Below, piece by piece: positions 51,582 to 58,300 of a stretch of 58,300 nt of DNA; the stretch's first letter is position 1, and every line of letters starts with the position of its first letter. Under the pieces are notes generated by a model. It saw only the letters and a program-made list of their open reading frames with translations. It was not told the DNA's origin and did not search any database. Origin of the DNA: Flavobacteriales bacterium (lineage in GTDB: Bacteria; Bacteroidota; Bacteroidia; NS11-12g; UBA9320); assembly GCA_020635455.1 (NCBI GenBank), contig JACJZT010000010.1:1-58300 (forward strand). The letters run 5' to 3'. Both the position numbers and the translations under genes were made by a program.

Positions 51582-52268
51582 ATGAATTTCGCTTTTGAAC
51601 TCGCTGTTTCTGCATTAAAGTCCTGTTTTAATGAACCCGGGCTTGATATGAACTCAGAACGCATTGAAACCTTAAAACCACTTTTTTACAGTGATCTGGA
51701 ATTTCTTAATAAAGTACAGCTGCTGGATGCGTATTTAAAAAAACAGGCCATTCCCGAAAATACCAGAGAGTTACTTTTTGACATCCTGCTTTATAATTTT
51801 TTTAGTGAAGACAGTGAAAGGCTTGAAGAATCCTTTTTTGAAAGCAAAAGCTGGGACAAAATCGAAAATGCCATATTGGACCGCGGAACCGAATTGCTCA
51901 ACCTTATGTTGTATCTCCAGGAATGCAAGGATTCAGGAATAAAAGCCGATCTGGATGATTATCTGGATGAATATTTGACGGCTGATGAAGAGTTTGAAAA
52001 TGAAGAGTTTGAAGTTTACGAGGACATAATCAAAAACCGCGATGTCATTGCGGATGGAAATGTTCATACCATGCTGGAAATTGCTGCTAAAAACTCGGAT
52101 TCGGAACTTGGAGATCAGCTTCTACCTATTTTATTGTTTTTTGAAACCACCCAAAGTCGTAAGGAAAAACTTGAAGCAGTCCGGTCCTTTGGTTCTGCTC
52201 CGGAGTTTCAGGCTACTTTTTTGACCGTTCTTTATGAATTTGACAAAATCAACCTAAATTTGAATTAA
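51582..52268 (+). CDS. Conserved hypothetical acidic protein
   Basis: A 228-residue cytoplasmic protein of no named family that I can recognise. It is very acidic, with an Asp/Glu-rich middle (about residues 125-150: DLDDYLDEYLTADEEFENEE) and otherwise helical sequence; no TM segment or signal is present. It lies between the dihydroorotase-like gene (19 nt) and DUF4199 (2 nt) in a close operon, so it is a real gene. No catalytic motif is visible. Confidence 0.8.
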   Translation: MNFAFELAVSALKSCFNEPGLDMNSERIETLKPLFYSDLEFLNKVQLLDAYLKKQAIPENTRELLFDILLYNFFSEDSERLEESFFESKSWDKIENAILDRGTELLNLMLYLQECKDSGIKADLDDYLDEYLTADEEFENEEFEVYEDIIKNRDVIADGNVHTMLEIAAKNSDSELGDQLLPILLFFETTQSRKEKLEAVRSFGSAPEFQATFLTVLYEFDKINLNLN

Positions 52269-52270
52269 TC

Positions 52271-52846
52271 ATGGAAAACAATTTTTTTAAAAAACCACCC
52301 TTTTGGTATGGTCTCTATTACGGGATCGCATCCGTAGTATTTTTTACGCTGATCTACGCATTTAATTTTGCGTTTTTTGGTAGATTTTTCATGCTGATCC
52401 TGGTAAACATCGTTATCGTGGTTGCCTTTATGATCATGGGAGGAATGGCTCACCGCAAATATTCAGGGGGTTACCTAAGATACATGGATGCAGTTAAAGC
52501 TCTTTTTTATGTTGGCTTAATTGGCTATATCATCAATATGGTCTTCTCCATGATCTTTGTAAATTATATTGACACCGAATTTAATCAAAATTTACAGACC
52601 CTGGTGAAGGAAAGCACCATGGAATGGATGCAAAGCATGAATGTTCCTGACGAGAAGATCGATGAAGCCATGGAAAATATTGACAACCGCATGAAGGACC
52701 TGAATACACCGATGGCATACGTTAAGCAGTTTTTCAGCTCAATAGCCATGTCAATTCTTTTTGCCTTTATCTGTGCATTTTTTGTAAGAAAAAATCCACC
52801 TGAAAACTACGACGAGGCCGTTCTGGTAGAATCGAATGAATCCTGA
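52271..52846 (+). CDS. DUF4199 family membrane protein
   Basis: A 191-residue membrane protein with four TM helices of the DUF4199 family, which is confined mainly to Bacteroidota and commonly lies before a DPM1-like glycosyltransferase, as it does here. Features are the FWYGLYYGIASVVFF first helix, the MAHRKYSGGYLRYMDAVKALFYVG motif and the last helix (SSIAMSILFAFICAFFV). It is probably a partner of the glycosyltransferase in lipid-linked sugar handling, by context only. Confidence 0.86.
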   Translation: MENNFFKKPPFWYGLYYGIASVVFFTLIYAFNFAFFGRFFMLILVNIVIVVAFMIMGGMAHRKYSGGYLRYMDAVKALFYVGLIGYIINMVFSMIFVNYIDTEFNQNLQTLVKESTMEWMQSMNVPDEKIDEAMENIDNRMKDLNTPMAYVKQFFSSIAMSILFAFICAFFVRKNPPENYDEAVLVESNES

Positions 52847-52893
52847 CCGATAAACATATTTAAATAATTAATTACGACTTCTAAAGAAAACCA

Positions 52894-53832
52894 ATGGATA
52901 TTTCCATAGTAATACCCCTGTTTAATGAAGACGAATCCTTACCTGAACTGGTAAGGTGGATCGATGAGGTTATGAACAAACATAAGTTCAGCTATGAAGT
53001 TGTTATGGTTGATGATGGAAGTACCGATCGTTCCTGGAAGGTAATCCTGGAATTGAATGAAAAAAACCCAAATGTAAAAGGCATTAAATTTCGGAGAAAT
53101 TACGGTAAATCAGCCGGTTTGAATGTTGGTTTCGAACATGCAAATGGCGATGTGATCATTACCATGGATGCCGATTTGCAGGACAGTCCTGATGAAATTC
53201 CAGATCTTTATAAAATGATACGAGAAGAAGGATTTGATCTGGTTTCGGGCTGGAAACAAAAGAGATACGACCCCTTAACCAAAACTCTGCCAACAAAATT
53301 ATTCAATTGGGCCACCCGCAAAATGAGCGGCATACATCTGCATGATTTCAATTGCGGTCTAAAGGCCTACAGAAAAGATGTTATCAAAAGCATTGAAGTG
53401 TATGGTGAAATGCACCGATACATTCCGGTAATTGCCAAAACCGCCGGATTTTCGAACATTGGAGAGAAGATCGTTCAACACCAGGCGCGAAAGTACGGAG
53501 TAACAAAGTTTGGATGGGAGCGCTTTATCAATGGTTGGCTGGACCTTATGAGCATTTATTTTGTAGGTAAGTTTGGAAAAAGACCTATGCATTTTTTTGG
53601 CCTTATCGGAACCCTTTCTTTTCTTTCAGGTTTTGTGATCGCCACATATCTGGCCATAGCCAAATTTGCTTTTCAGGAATACAACATGACCGACCGACCC
53701 ATATTCTATTTTGGTTTGCTTGCAATGGTCATTGGTGTTCAGCTCTTTCTGGCAGGTTTTCTGGGAGAGTTAATATCGCGAAATTCAAATGACAGAAACA
53801 GCTATCAACTCGCCGAAAAAGCAGGATACTAA
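52894..53832 (+). CDS. Family 2 glycosyltransferase (DPM1/GtrB-like)
   Basis: A 312-residue GT2 enzyme that likely moves a sugar from a nucleotide donor to undecaprenyl phosphate. The GT-A motifs are VIPLFNEDESL, MVDDGSTDRSW, DADLQDSPDEI and the C-terminal part of the GT domain (QARKYGVTKFGWERFI). Two C-terminal TM helices follow (FFGLIGTLSFLSGFVIATY; FYFGLLAMVIGVQLFLAGFLG), typical of GtrB/DPMS-type proteins. The next glycosyltransferase gene overlaps the last 44 nt in another frame. Confidence 0.94.
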   Translation: MDISIVIPLFNEDESLPELVRWIDEVMNKHKFSYEVVMVDDGSTDRSWKVILELNEKNPNVKGIKFRRNYGKSAGLNVGFEHANGDVIITMDADLQDSPDEIPDLYKMIREEGFDLVSGWKQKRYDPLTKTLPTKLFNWATRKMSGIHLHDFNCGLKAYRKDVIKSIEVYGEMHRYIPVIAKTAGFSNIGEKIVQHQARKYGVTKFGWERFINGWLDLMSIYFVGKFGKRPMHFFGLIGTLSFLSGFVIATYLAIAKFAFQEYNMTDRPIFYFGLLAMVIGVQLFLAGFLGELISRNSNDRNSYQLAEKAGY

Positions 53833-54970
53833 AACGGAAGTACTGATCATAGGGCCTGCATGGCCGCTCAGAGGAGGACTGAGTACATACGACCATATTC
53901 TGGCAAATTCCTTTCTGGAGGAGGGATATAAGGTAAAGGTCCTTACCTTTAAACTTCAGTATCCATCTTTTCTTTTTCCGGGAAAAACACAATATTCAAC
54001 GGACCCAACTCCGAATCTCGACATCCGGGTAGAAATCAACTCCATAAACCCTTTCAACTGGCTCCTGACCGGCATTAAGTACCGAAAAATTAAACCGGAT
54101 CTGGTGGTAGTTCGCTACTGGCTCCCGTTTATGGGGCCATGCCTTGGAACCATTACCCGCATAATCAGAGGCAATAAAATCAGTAGAATAGTCGCTATAA
54201 CCGACAATATAATTCCTCATGAGAAAAGACCCGGGGACCGTTGGTTTACAAAATATTTTATCGGGGCATGCCATGGTTTTGTGGCCATGAGCATGAGTGT
54301 AATTCAGGACTTAAAAAAAATTGAAAGCCTGAAACCCGCACTTTACAACCCGCACCCAATTTACAACAGTTTTAAAAAAAGCATCCCAAAAGCGGAAGCA
54401 TGTTCTGCACTAAAGCTTGATCCGTCCTTTAAGTATTTACTTTTCTTTGGTTTTGTAAGATCCTATAAAGGACTGGATCTTTTGATCGAGGCTTTTTCGA
54501 AAACAGATTACAGAAAATACAAACTAAAACTGATCGTTGCCGGAGAATTTTATGAAGACGAAAAGCCGTATCAACAGATGGTTGAAAAACTTGGCTTGCA
54601 AGAAAATATAGTATTTTTCAGTGATTTTATTCCTGATACTGAAGTGCATTTGTTTTTTTCGGCTTCCGATCTTTTGGTACAACCATATAAAAATGCAACT
54701 CAAAGCGGGGTCACTCAAATTGGCTATTTTTATGATAAACCCATGATCGTAACAAACACGGGAGGTTTATCTGAATTGGTGGCAGACGGGAAAGCCGGTT
54801 TTGTGGTTCCTGTTGACATCCGTGCCATAAAAGATGCTATCGAAAGATTTTTTTCTGAAGATCTGTCCGAATCCATGTCTGATTTTGTGAGAAAGGAAAA
54901 AGAAAAATACAGTTGGAACAAGATGATTGGCTCACTTTTGAAGGCAGCAAAAATCAATCTTGAAAAGTAG
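53789..54970 (+). CDS. GT4 family glycosyltransferase
   Basis: A 393-residue GT-B enzyme of family 4. The N-terminal domain has a PAWPLRGGLSTYDHIL start. The C-terminal domain has LLFFGFVRSYKGLDLLIEAF, KLIVAGEFYED and the donor-binding segment with QSGVTQIGYFYDKPMIVTNTGG (split here as QSGVTQIGYF and KPMIVTNTGG). It should add a sugar to a cell-surface glycan or glycolipid. The ATG at 53789 overlaps the GT2 gene by 44 nt, an unusually long overlap that suggests translational coupling. The TGA/TAG end is just before lipB. Confidence 0.92.
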   Translation: MTETAINSPKKQDTKTEVLIIGPAWPLRGGLSTYDHILANSFLEEGYKVKVLTFKLQYPSFLFPGKTQYSTDPTPNLDIRVEINSINPFNWLLTGIKYRKIKPDLVVVRYWLPFMGPCLGTITRIIRGNKISRIVAITDNIIPHEKRPGDRWFTKYFIGACHGFVAMSMSVIQDLKKIESLKPALYNPHPIYNSFKKSIPKAEACSALKLDPSFKYLLFFGFVRSYKGLDLLIEAFSKTDYRKYKLKLIVAGEFYEDEKPYQQMVEKLGLQENIVFFSDFIPDTEVHLFFSASDLLVQPYKNATQSGVTQIGYFYDKPMIVTNTGGLSELVADGKAGFVVPVDIRAIKDAIERFFSEDLSESMSDFVRKEKEKYSWNKMIGSLLKAAKINLEK

Positions 54971-54971
54971 T

Positions 54972-55634
54972 ATGATCAAAACATTGTTTAAACATCAAGG
55001 CTTATCCGATTATCAGGAAATCTGGGACCTTCAAAAATCTCTTTTCAATGAATTACTCGAGGATAAACTCAATCAGAGAAAGTCTGAGAACCACTATCTT
55101 ATCAGTTGCCAGCACAATCATGTCATCACTTTGGGCAAGTCCGGATCCGAAAACAACATAACGACAAAAGCTTTTCCCGGGGTTACCTATCTAAAGATCG
55201 ATCGTGGAGGTGACTCTACCTATCATGGTCCGGGACAACTGGTTGTGTATCCGATACTGGATCTGGAAACCTATAAACTTGGGTTGAAGGATTATATTTT
55301 CTTGCTTGAGGAAGCGGTTATACAAACCTTAGCAAAATACAATATTAAAGCCGGTAGAATTAAAGAATACACCGGGGTCTGGCTGAATGAAAAGGAAGCC
55401 TCCGCCCGGAAAATTGCAGCCATTGGAGTAAAATCGAGCAGACATATTACCATGCACGGGCTTGCCTTCAACATCAATACAGACTTGAATTATTTTGATC
55501 TTATCATTCCATGCGGAATTGAAGGCAAACAGGTAACTTCGATGAATCGTGAATTGAATATGGAAATTGATTTTGATGTGGTTAGTATGGAATTTTTAAA
55601 TACCTTGCTTAAGAGTTTTACAAAATTGATCTGA
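54972..55634 (+). CDS. lipB: Octanoyl-ACP:protein N-octanoyltransferase
   Basis: LipB transfers octanoate from ACP to the lipoyl domain of 2-oxoacid dehydrogenases, the first step of lipoate assembly. The 220-residue protein has the family motifs ITLGKSGSENN, DRGGDSTYHGPGQLVVYPI, the catalytic Lys in AAIGVKSS with the ITMHGLAFNIN motif, and the catalytic Cys in IIPCGIEGK. The frame begins at a TTG at 54960 inside the previous gene; the ATG at 54972 is chosen. The stop is followed by about 545 nt without an intact gene. Confidence 0.95.
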   Translation: MIKTLFKHQGLSDYQEIWDLQKSLFNELLEDKLNQRKSENHYLISCQHNHVITLGKSGSENNITTKAFPGVTYLKIDRGGDSTYHGPGQLVVYPILDLETYKLGLKDYIFLLEEAVIQTLAKYNIKAGRIKEYTGVWLNEKEASARKIAAIGVKSSRHITMHGLAFNINTDLNYFDLIIPCGIEGKQVTSMNRELNMEIDFDVVSMEFLNTLLKSFTKLI

Positions 55635-55820
55635 GAAACATGAAACTACGATCAAGCCAACGGTCTATTCTGCAGGCTATTCGATCAGGGATTTCAATAA
55701 TTACTCCTTATTTGGTTTTTATCCTTCATTCAGATGCGTAAAAACTGAAAACAGAACAAGGGATTTTCTGCAAATCTCCGACATTATCTTTTGAATGGAG
55801 GGCAAATTGACTTCAAAATC

Positions 55821-56104
55821 ATGGTGAGTTTAACCTATAATGGTATTTCCTGGTTAAGTTTTCTTATAGAGGTTGAATCTGACTTTGATGAAATGAGCTT
55901 GTCAAAACATGGTATGTCATTATAAAACATGCAGGTGATATTTTAACTGTTTATGTGACTCAGGATTTAAATGAGTTTAAACTTTTGCCTGAAGGGCCGG
56001 GGAAACTTTTCTTTGAAACAGAACCTCATCCTGCTGGAGTCTATTATCTTCATATACATTCTACAAAAGGGAACACCGACTTGCGAATAAGTAATTTGCA
56101 ATAG
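55821..56104 (+). pseudogene. Degenerate remnant of a secreted-protein gene
   Basis: Within the 55635-56180 gap no long open frame exists, but two adjacent frames read sensible protein. One frame (55821-55925) gives ISWLSFLIEVESDFDEMSL. A second frame (55892-56104) gives WYVIIKHAGDILTVYVTQ and ends with PHPAGVYYLHIHSTKGN, a pattern like the last strands of a T9SS-type beta domain. The switch of frame near 55895-55905 and the lack of a start codon indicate a frameshifted relic. No family is assigned, and the rest of the gap holds nothing that I can identify. Confidence 0.4.
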
Positions 56105-56152
56105 ATCAAATCTTCATGGATAAATAAAAGAAGATGTTTTAATTCAGAAACA

Positions 56153-56160
56153 TACTTTTG
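56153..56160 (+). promoter_or_regulatory. Candidate -7 element for the sugar MFS gene
   Basis: TACTTTTG matches TAnnTTTG and lies 20 nt before the ATG at 56181. No -33 TTG is seen at the right distance, so the support is partial. Confidence 0.4.
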
Positions 56161-56180
56161 TGAGGAATTGAAACTTACCC

Positions 56181-58037
56181 ATGAACCAAAACAATACATC
56201 AAAAACCGGCCATGAAATACCCACCAATTATGGAGCGCTAAGTACTTTAATCCTTGTATTCTTTTTCTGGGGATTTATTGCTGCCGGCAATAGCATATTC
56301 ATCCCATTTTGTAAGAGTTATTTTTCACTGGATCAGTTTCAATCTCAATTAGTAGACTTTGCATTTTATACGGCTTATTACTTCGGGGCATTGTTGATCT
56401 TTGCACTTGGAAATGTCAAAAACATTGATCTGGTAGGCAAATGGGGTTATAAAAAAAGCATTGTTAATGGTTTATTGTTTTCTTCTCTTGGAGCCGTAGT
56501 AATGATCCTGGCCGTTCAGGCGAATATGTATACAGGGATGCTTTTGGGACTCTTTATTGTGGCTCTTGGGTTTTCACTTCAGCAAACAGCAGCAAATCCT
56601 TTTGCCATTTTACTTGGAGACCCCAAAACGGGAGACAGCAGAATAAATCTGGGAGGAGGCATCAATTCATTTGGAACCACCATCGGCCCGATCGTGGTTG
56701 CACTCGCTTTATTCGGAAGTACCGATTCGGTGAGTGGTGAACAAATAAAAAGCCTCAGTCTCGACAAAGTAATTGTATTATATATAGGTGTTGGACTGCT
56801 TTTTGTGATCGCTGCAGCATTGTTCAAATACTCTTCAAAAGTTCCGGATGGCATTTATAATGAACCTATGGAAAAAGCCGGAAAAGCATTAAAAACCCTT
56901 GTAATAATGACCGGTTTGCTTATCATAATGTTCAGTCCTGTTTTTGCGAGCTATAATTCAAAGGAAGCCAATAAGATTGTTCAATTGGAACAAAAAACGG
57001 CAACGTTAGAAGCCGAAATAAAAGCCCTTGAACAAAATTTAAATTCTCAAAAAGGAAATGAAGAACCCGGTAAATCAGAAAAGGCTTCAGTTTATAAGCA
57101 AACAAGAGATAAAATTGACAGGCTCGAAAACTCGATAAAGTCTCAGCGTGTGGAGATCGAATCGCTTAAAACACCGCTCGAGCACTACAGAATGCTTTGG
57201 CTTACCGGAGCCTTGCTTGTGGTTGTAATTGGATTGCTTTTTTCGAACTACAGAGCCGGGATCAAACCTGAAGGCTGGGGTGCCATGCAATACCCCCAAC
57301 TGGTGCTGGGCATGCTGGCTATTTTTACATATGTAGGTGTTGAAGTCGCAATTGGAAGTAACCTTGGGGAACTACTCAGTCTTGAGAGCTTTGGAAATTT
57401 GGAATCTGCCGAAATTGCTCCCTACATCTCCATGTATTGGGGAAGTTTGATGATCGGTAGGTGGGCAGGTGCAATAAGTGTGTTCAAGTTAAAGGGGACC
57501 AAACGAAATAGTGCAATGATCCTGGTACCGATCCTGGCCTTTCTTTTGATACTGGGCGTAAACAGAATATCAGGAAAGGACATGAGCCCCTTATATTATT
57601 ACATTTTTTGTGTGTTTGTGCAAATAGCTGCCTTCTTTTTTACCAAAGACAAACCAACCAAAACCTTGTTAATATTCGGTAGCATGGGAATAATGGCCAT
57701 GTTAATTGGATTAATGAGTACGGGTATCATAGCCATTTACGCATTTCTTGCCGGAGGACTAGCCTGCAGCATCATGTGGCCGGCGATTTTTAGTTTATCG
57801 GTAATGGGCTTGGGAAAATACACTTCTCAAGGATCTGCCTTTCTGATCATGATGATCCTGGGAGGTGGAATCATTCCACCATTGCAAGGTAAATTATCCG
57901 ACATCTTAGGGATCCATCAATCTTATATTGTAACGGTTATTTGTTTCGCCTACTTAACATTCTTTGCGATCGCAGCAAAAAGAATACTCAAAAAGCAGGG
58001 TATAGATTACGATGAAGGTATGGCCATCGGACATTAA
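56181..58037 (+). CDS. FHS-type sugar MFS transporter with coiled-coil insertion
   Basis: A 618-residue major facilitator of the fucose/glucose/galactose (FucP/GluP-like) family. Typical marks are FFFWGFIAAGNSIFIPF at the start and LGFSLQQTAANPFAILLGDP in helix 4-5, and NSFGTTIGPI. Family members are usually about 400-450 residues. Here the central loop (about residues 260-332) holds a charged heptad-like region (KIVQLEQKTATLEAEIKAL and IDRLENSIKSQRVEIESL) that predicts a coiled coil, and extra hydrophobic segments flank it. The insert may regulate or oligomerise the carrier. Sugar specificity is unknown. Confidence 0.9.
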   Translation: MNQNNTSKTGHEIPTNYGALSTLILVFFFWGFIAAGNSIFIPFCKSYFSLDQFQSQLVDFAFYTAYYFGALLIFALGNVKNIDLVGKWGYKKSIVNGLLFSSLGAVVMILAVQANMYTGMLLGLFIVALGFSLQQTAANPFAILLGDPKTGDSRINLGGGINSFGTTIGPIVVALALFGSTDSVSGEQIKSLSLDKVIVLYIGVGLLFVIAAALFKYSSKVPDGIYNEPMEKAGKALKTLVIMTGLLIIMFSPVFASYNSKEANKIVQLEQKTATLEAEIKALEQNLNSQKGNEEPGKSEKASVYKQTRDKIDRLENSIKSQRVEIESLKTPLEHYRMLWLTGALLVVVIGLLFSNYRAGIKPEGWGAMQYPQLVLGMLAIFTYVGVEVAIGSNLGELLSLESFGNLESAEIAPYISMYWGSLMIGRWAGAISVFKLKGTKRNSAMILVPILAFLLILGVNRISGKDMSPLYYYIFCVFVQIAAFFFTKDKPTKTLLIFGSMGIMAMLIGLMSTGIIAIYAFLAGGLACSIMWPAIFSLSVMGLGKYTSQGSAFLIMMILGGGIIPPLQGKLSDILGIHQSYIVTVICFAYLTFFAIAAKRILKKQGIDYDEGMAIGH

Positions 58038-58225
58038 AACGGACCTTAAAAGATCATAGAGGACATAAAGGTATCTACTTAAGCAGATATTAATTTGTGG
58101 AGCTATAAAAAATTATTACTTCATTTTGTTTTCTTAGAGTTTGAACTTTAATTCAAGTCTTTTGATAGAAACTCGAAAGGTTAAATATTCGTGATATTGT
58201 CCGGTAAGAAATTCATTAATAAAAA

Positions 58226-58254
58226 AAGCAGACAATGATACTTATTGCCTGCTT
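58226..58254 (-). terminator. Rho-independent terminator of the 58273 minus-strand gene
   Basis: AAGCAG (58226-58231) pairs with CTGCTT (58249-58254) and CAAT (58233-58236) with ATTG (58244-58247), one mismatch between, loop of 7. Read on the minus strand the stem is followed by a T-run (58225-58221), so it terminates a minus-strand transcript. It lies 19 nt past the stop of the partial gene at 58273. Confidence 0.75.
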
Positions 58255-58272
58255 ATGAACGAACGGATTTAA

Positions 58273-58300
58273 TTATTTTTTAATGAATTTGCTTACTTCA
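58273..58300 (-). CDS. 3' end of a probable T9SS cargo gene (partial)
   Basis: Only the last codons are in the window: EVSKFIKK then TAA on the minus strand. This matches the usual end of type A T9SS sorting domains, which finish in a basic Lys/Arg-Phe-Ile-Lys pattern. The minus-strand terminator at 58226-58254 independently supports a gene ending here. Nothing about the body of the protein can be said. Confidence 0.4.

Noticed and set aside
1..58300. tRNA or rRNA genes, CRISPR arrays, insertion sequences, prophage or integrative elements
   Set aside because: No cloverleaf-like segments, spaced repeats, transposase or integrase frames were recognised by reading; a covariance-model scan was not possible.

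Overview
The window is a gene-dense stretch of a moderately AT-rich chromosome from a member of the Bacteroidota. The evidence is a gldA-gldF-gldG gliding/secretion ABC cluster, two large secreted proteins with C-terminal type IX secretion (T9SS) sorting domains plus the last codons of a probable third, several Bacteroidota-restricted families (DUF4199, DUF4293, BatA-type double-TM protein, long-tailed ribosomal protein S16), and promoters of the TAnnTTTG (-7) / TTTG (-33) type. No tRNA, rRNA, CRISPR array, insertion sequence or prophage was recognised. Order or genus cannot be fixed from the sequence alone.

Layout. 1-2531: dprA and a queA paralogue. 2716-11056: the most unusual region, a tight three-gene unit encoding (i) a 1690-residue kinase/AAA-ATPase/TPR/GAF/adenylate-cyclase protein, (ii) an iron lipoxygenase with all five metal ligands and (iii) a catalase-related protein that resembles the allene oxide synthase half of the coral AOS-lipoxygenase fusion. 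11184-15403: a small hypothetical gene, then a probable six-gene membrane/stress operon (membrane protein, CreD, winged-helix regulator, DUF1361, DgkA, OsmC). 15405-19153: M28 peptidase, membrane protein, secreted thioredoxin, a CI/LexA-like repressor with a palindromic operator, and a ribosome hibernation factor. 19548-22376: T9SS cargo. 22560-27352: rpsP-rimM-trmD, a DnaQ-like exonuclease, hutH and a methyltransferase. 27437-30058 (minus): deoxynucleoside kinase, trpS, truA. 30310-33478: DUF4293, a double-NBD peptide ABC ATPase, a thioesterase and an acyltransferase. 33485-39897 (minus): gldG, gldF, gldA and a second T9SS cargo. 40087-45163: msrB, the canonical queA, a MacB-type permease, a cytochrome-like lipoprotein and an amidohydrolase. 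45273-48068 (minus): a Crp/Fnr-linked rhodanese/thioredoxin persulfide cluster. 48249-55634: BatA-type protein, a dihydroorotase-like protein that has lost its HxH metal site, DUF4199, two glycosyltransferases and lipB. 55635-56180: a degenerate gene remnant. 56181-58037: an FHS-type sugar MFS transporter with a coiled-coil insertion. 58226-58300: a minus-strand terminator and the 3' end of a probable T9SS cargo gene.

Functional reading. The best candidate for an undescribed system is the 2716-11056 unit. Its gene spacing (3 nt and 1 nt) suggests that a cAMP-making sensor kinase is co-produced with a fatty-acid dioxygenase and a partner hemoprotein-like enzyme, which would be a signal-coupled oxylipin pathway. 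The catalase-like partner keeps the expected distal His and Asn but appears to carry Glu where the proximal heme Tyr should be, so its chemistry is an open question. A second good regulatory story is a perfect GTGACAA/TTGTCAC palindrome placed at about -42 from the predicted start of the rhodanese/thioredoxin operon, next to a Crp/Fnr gene.
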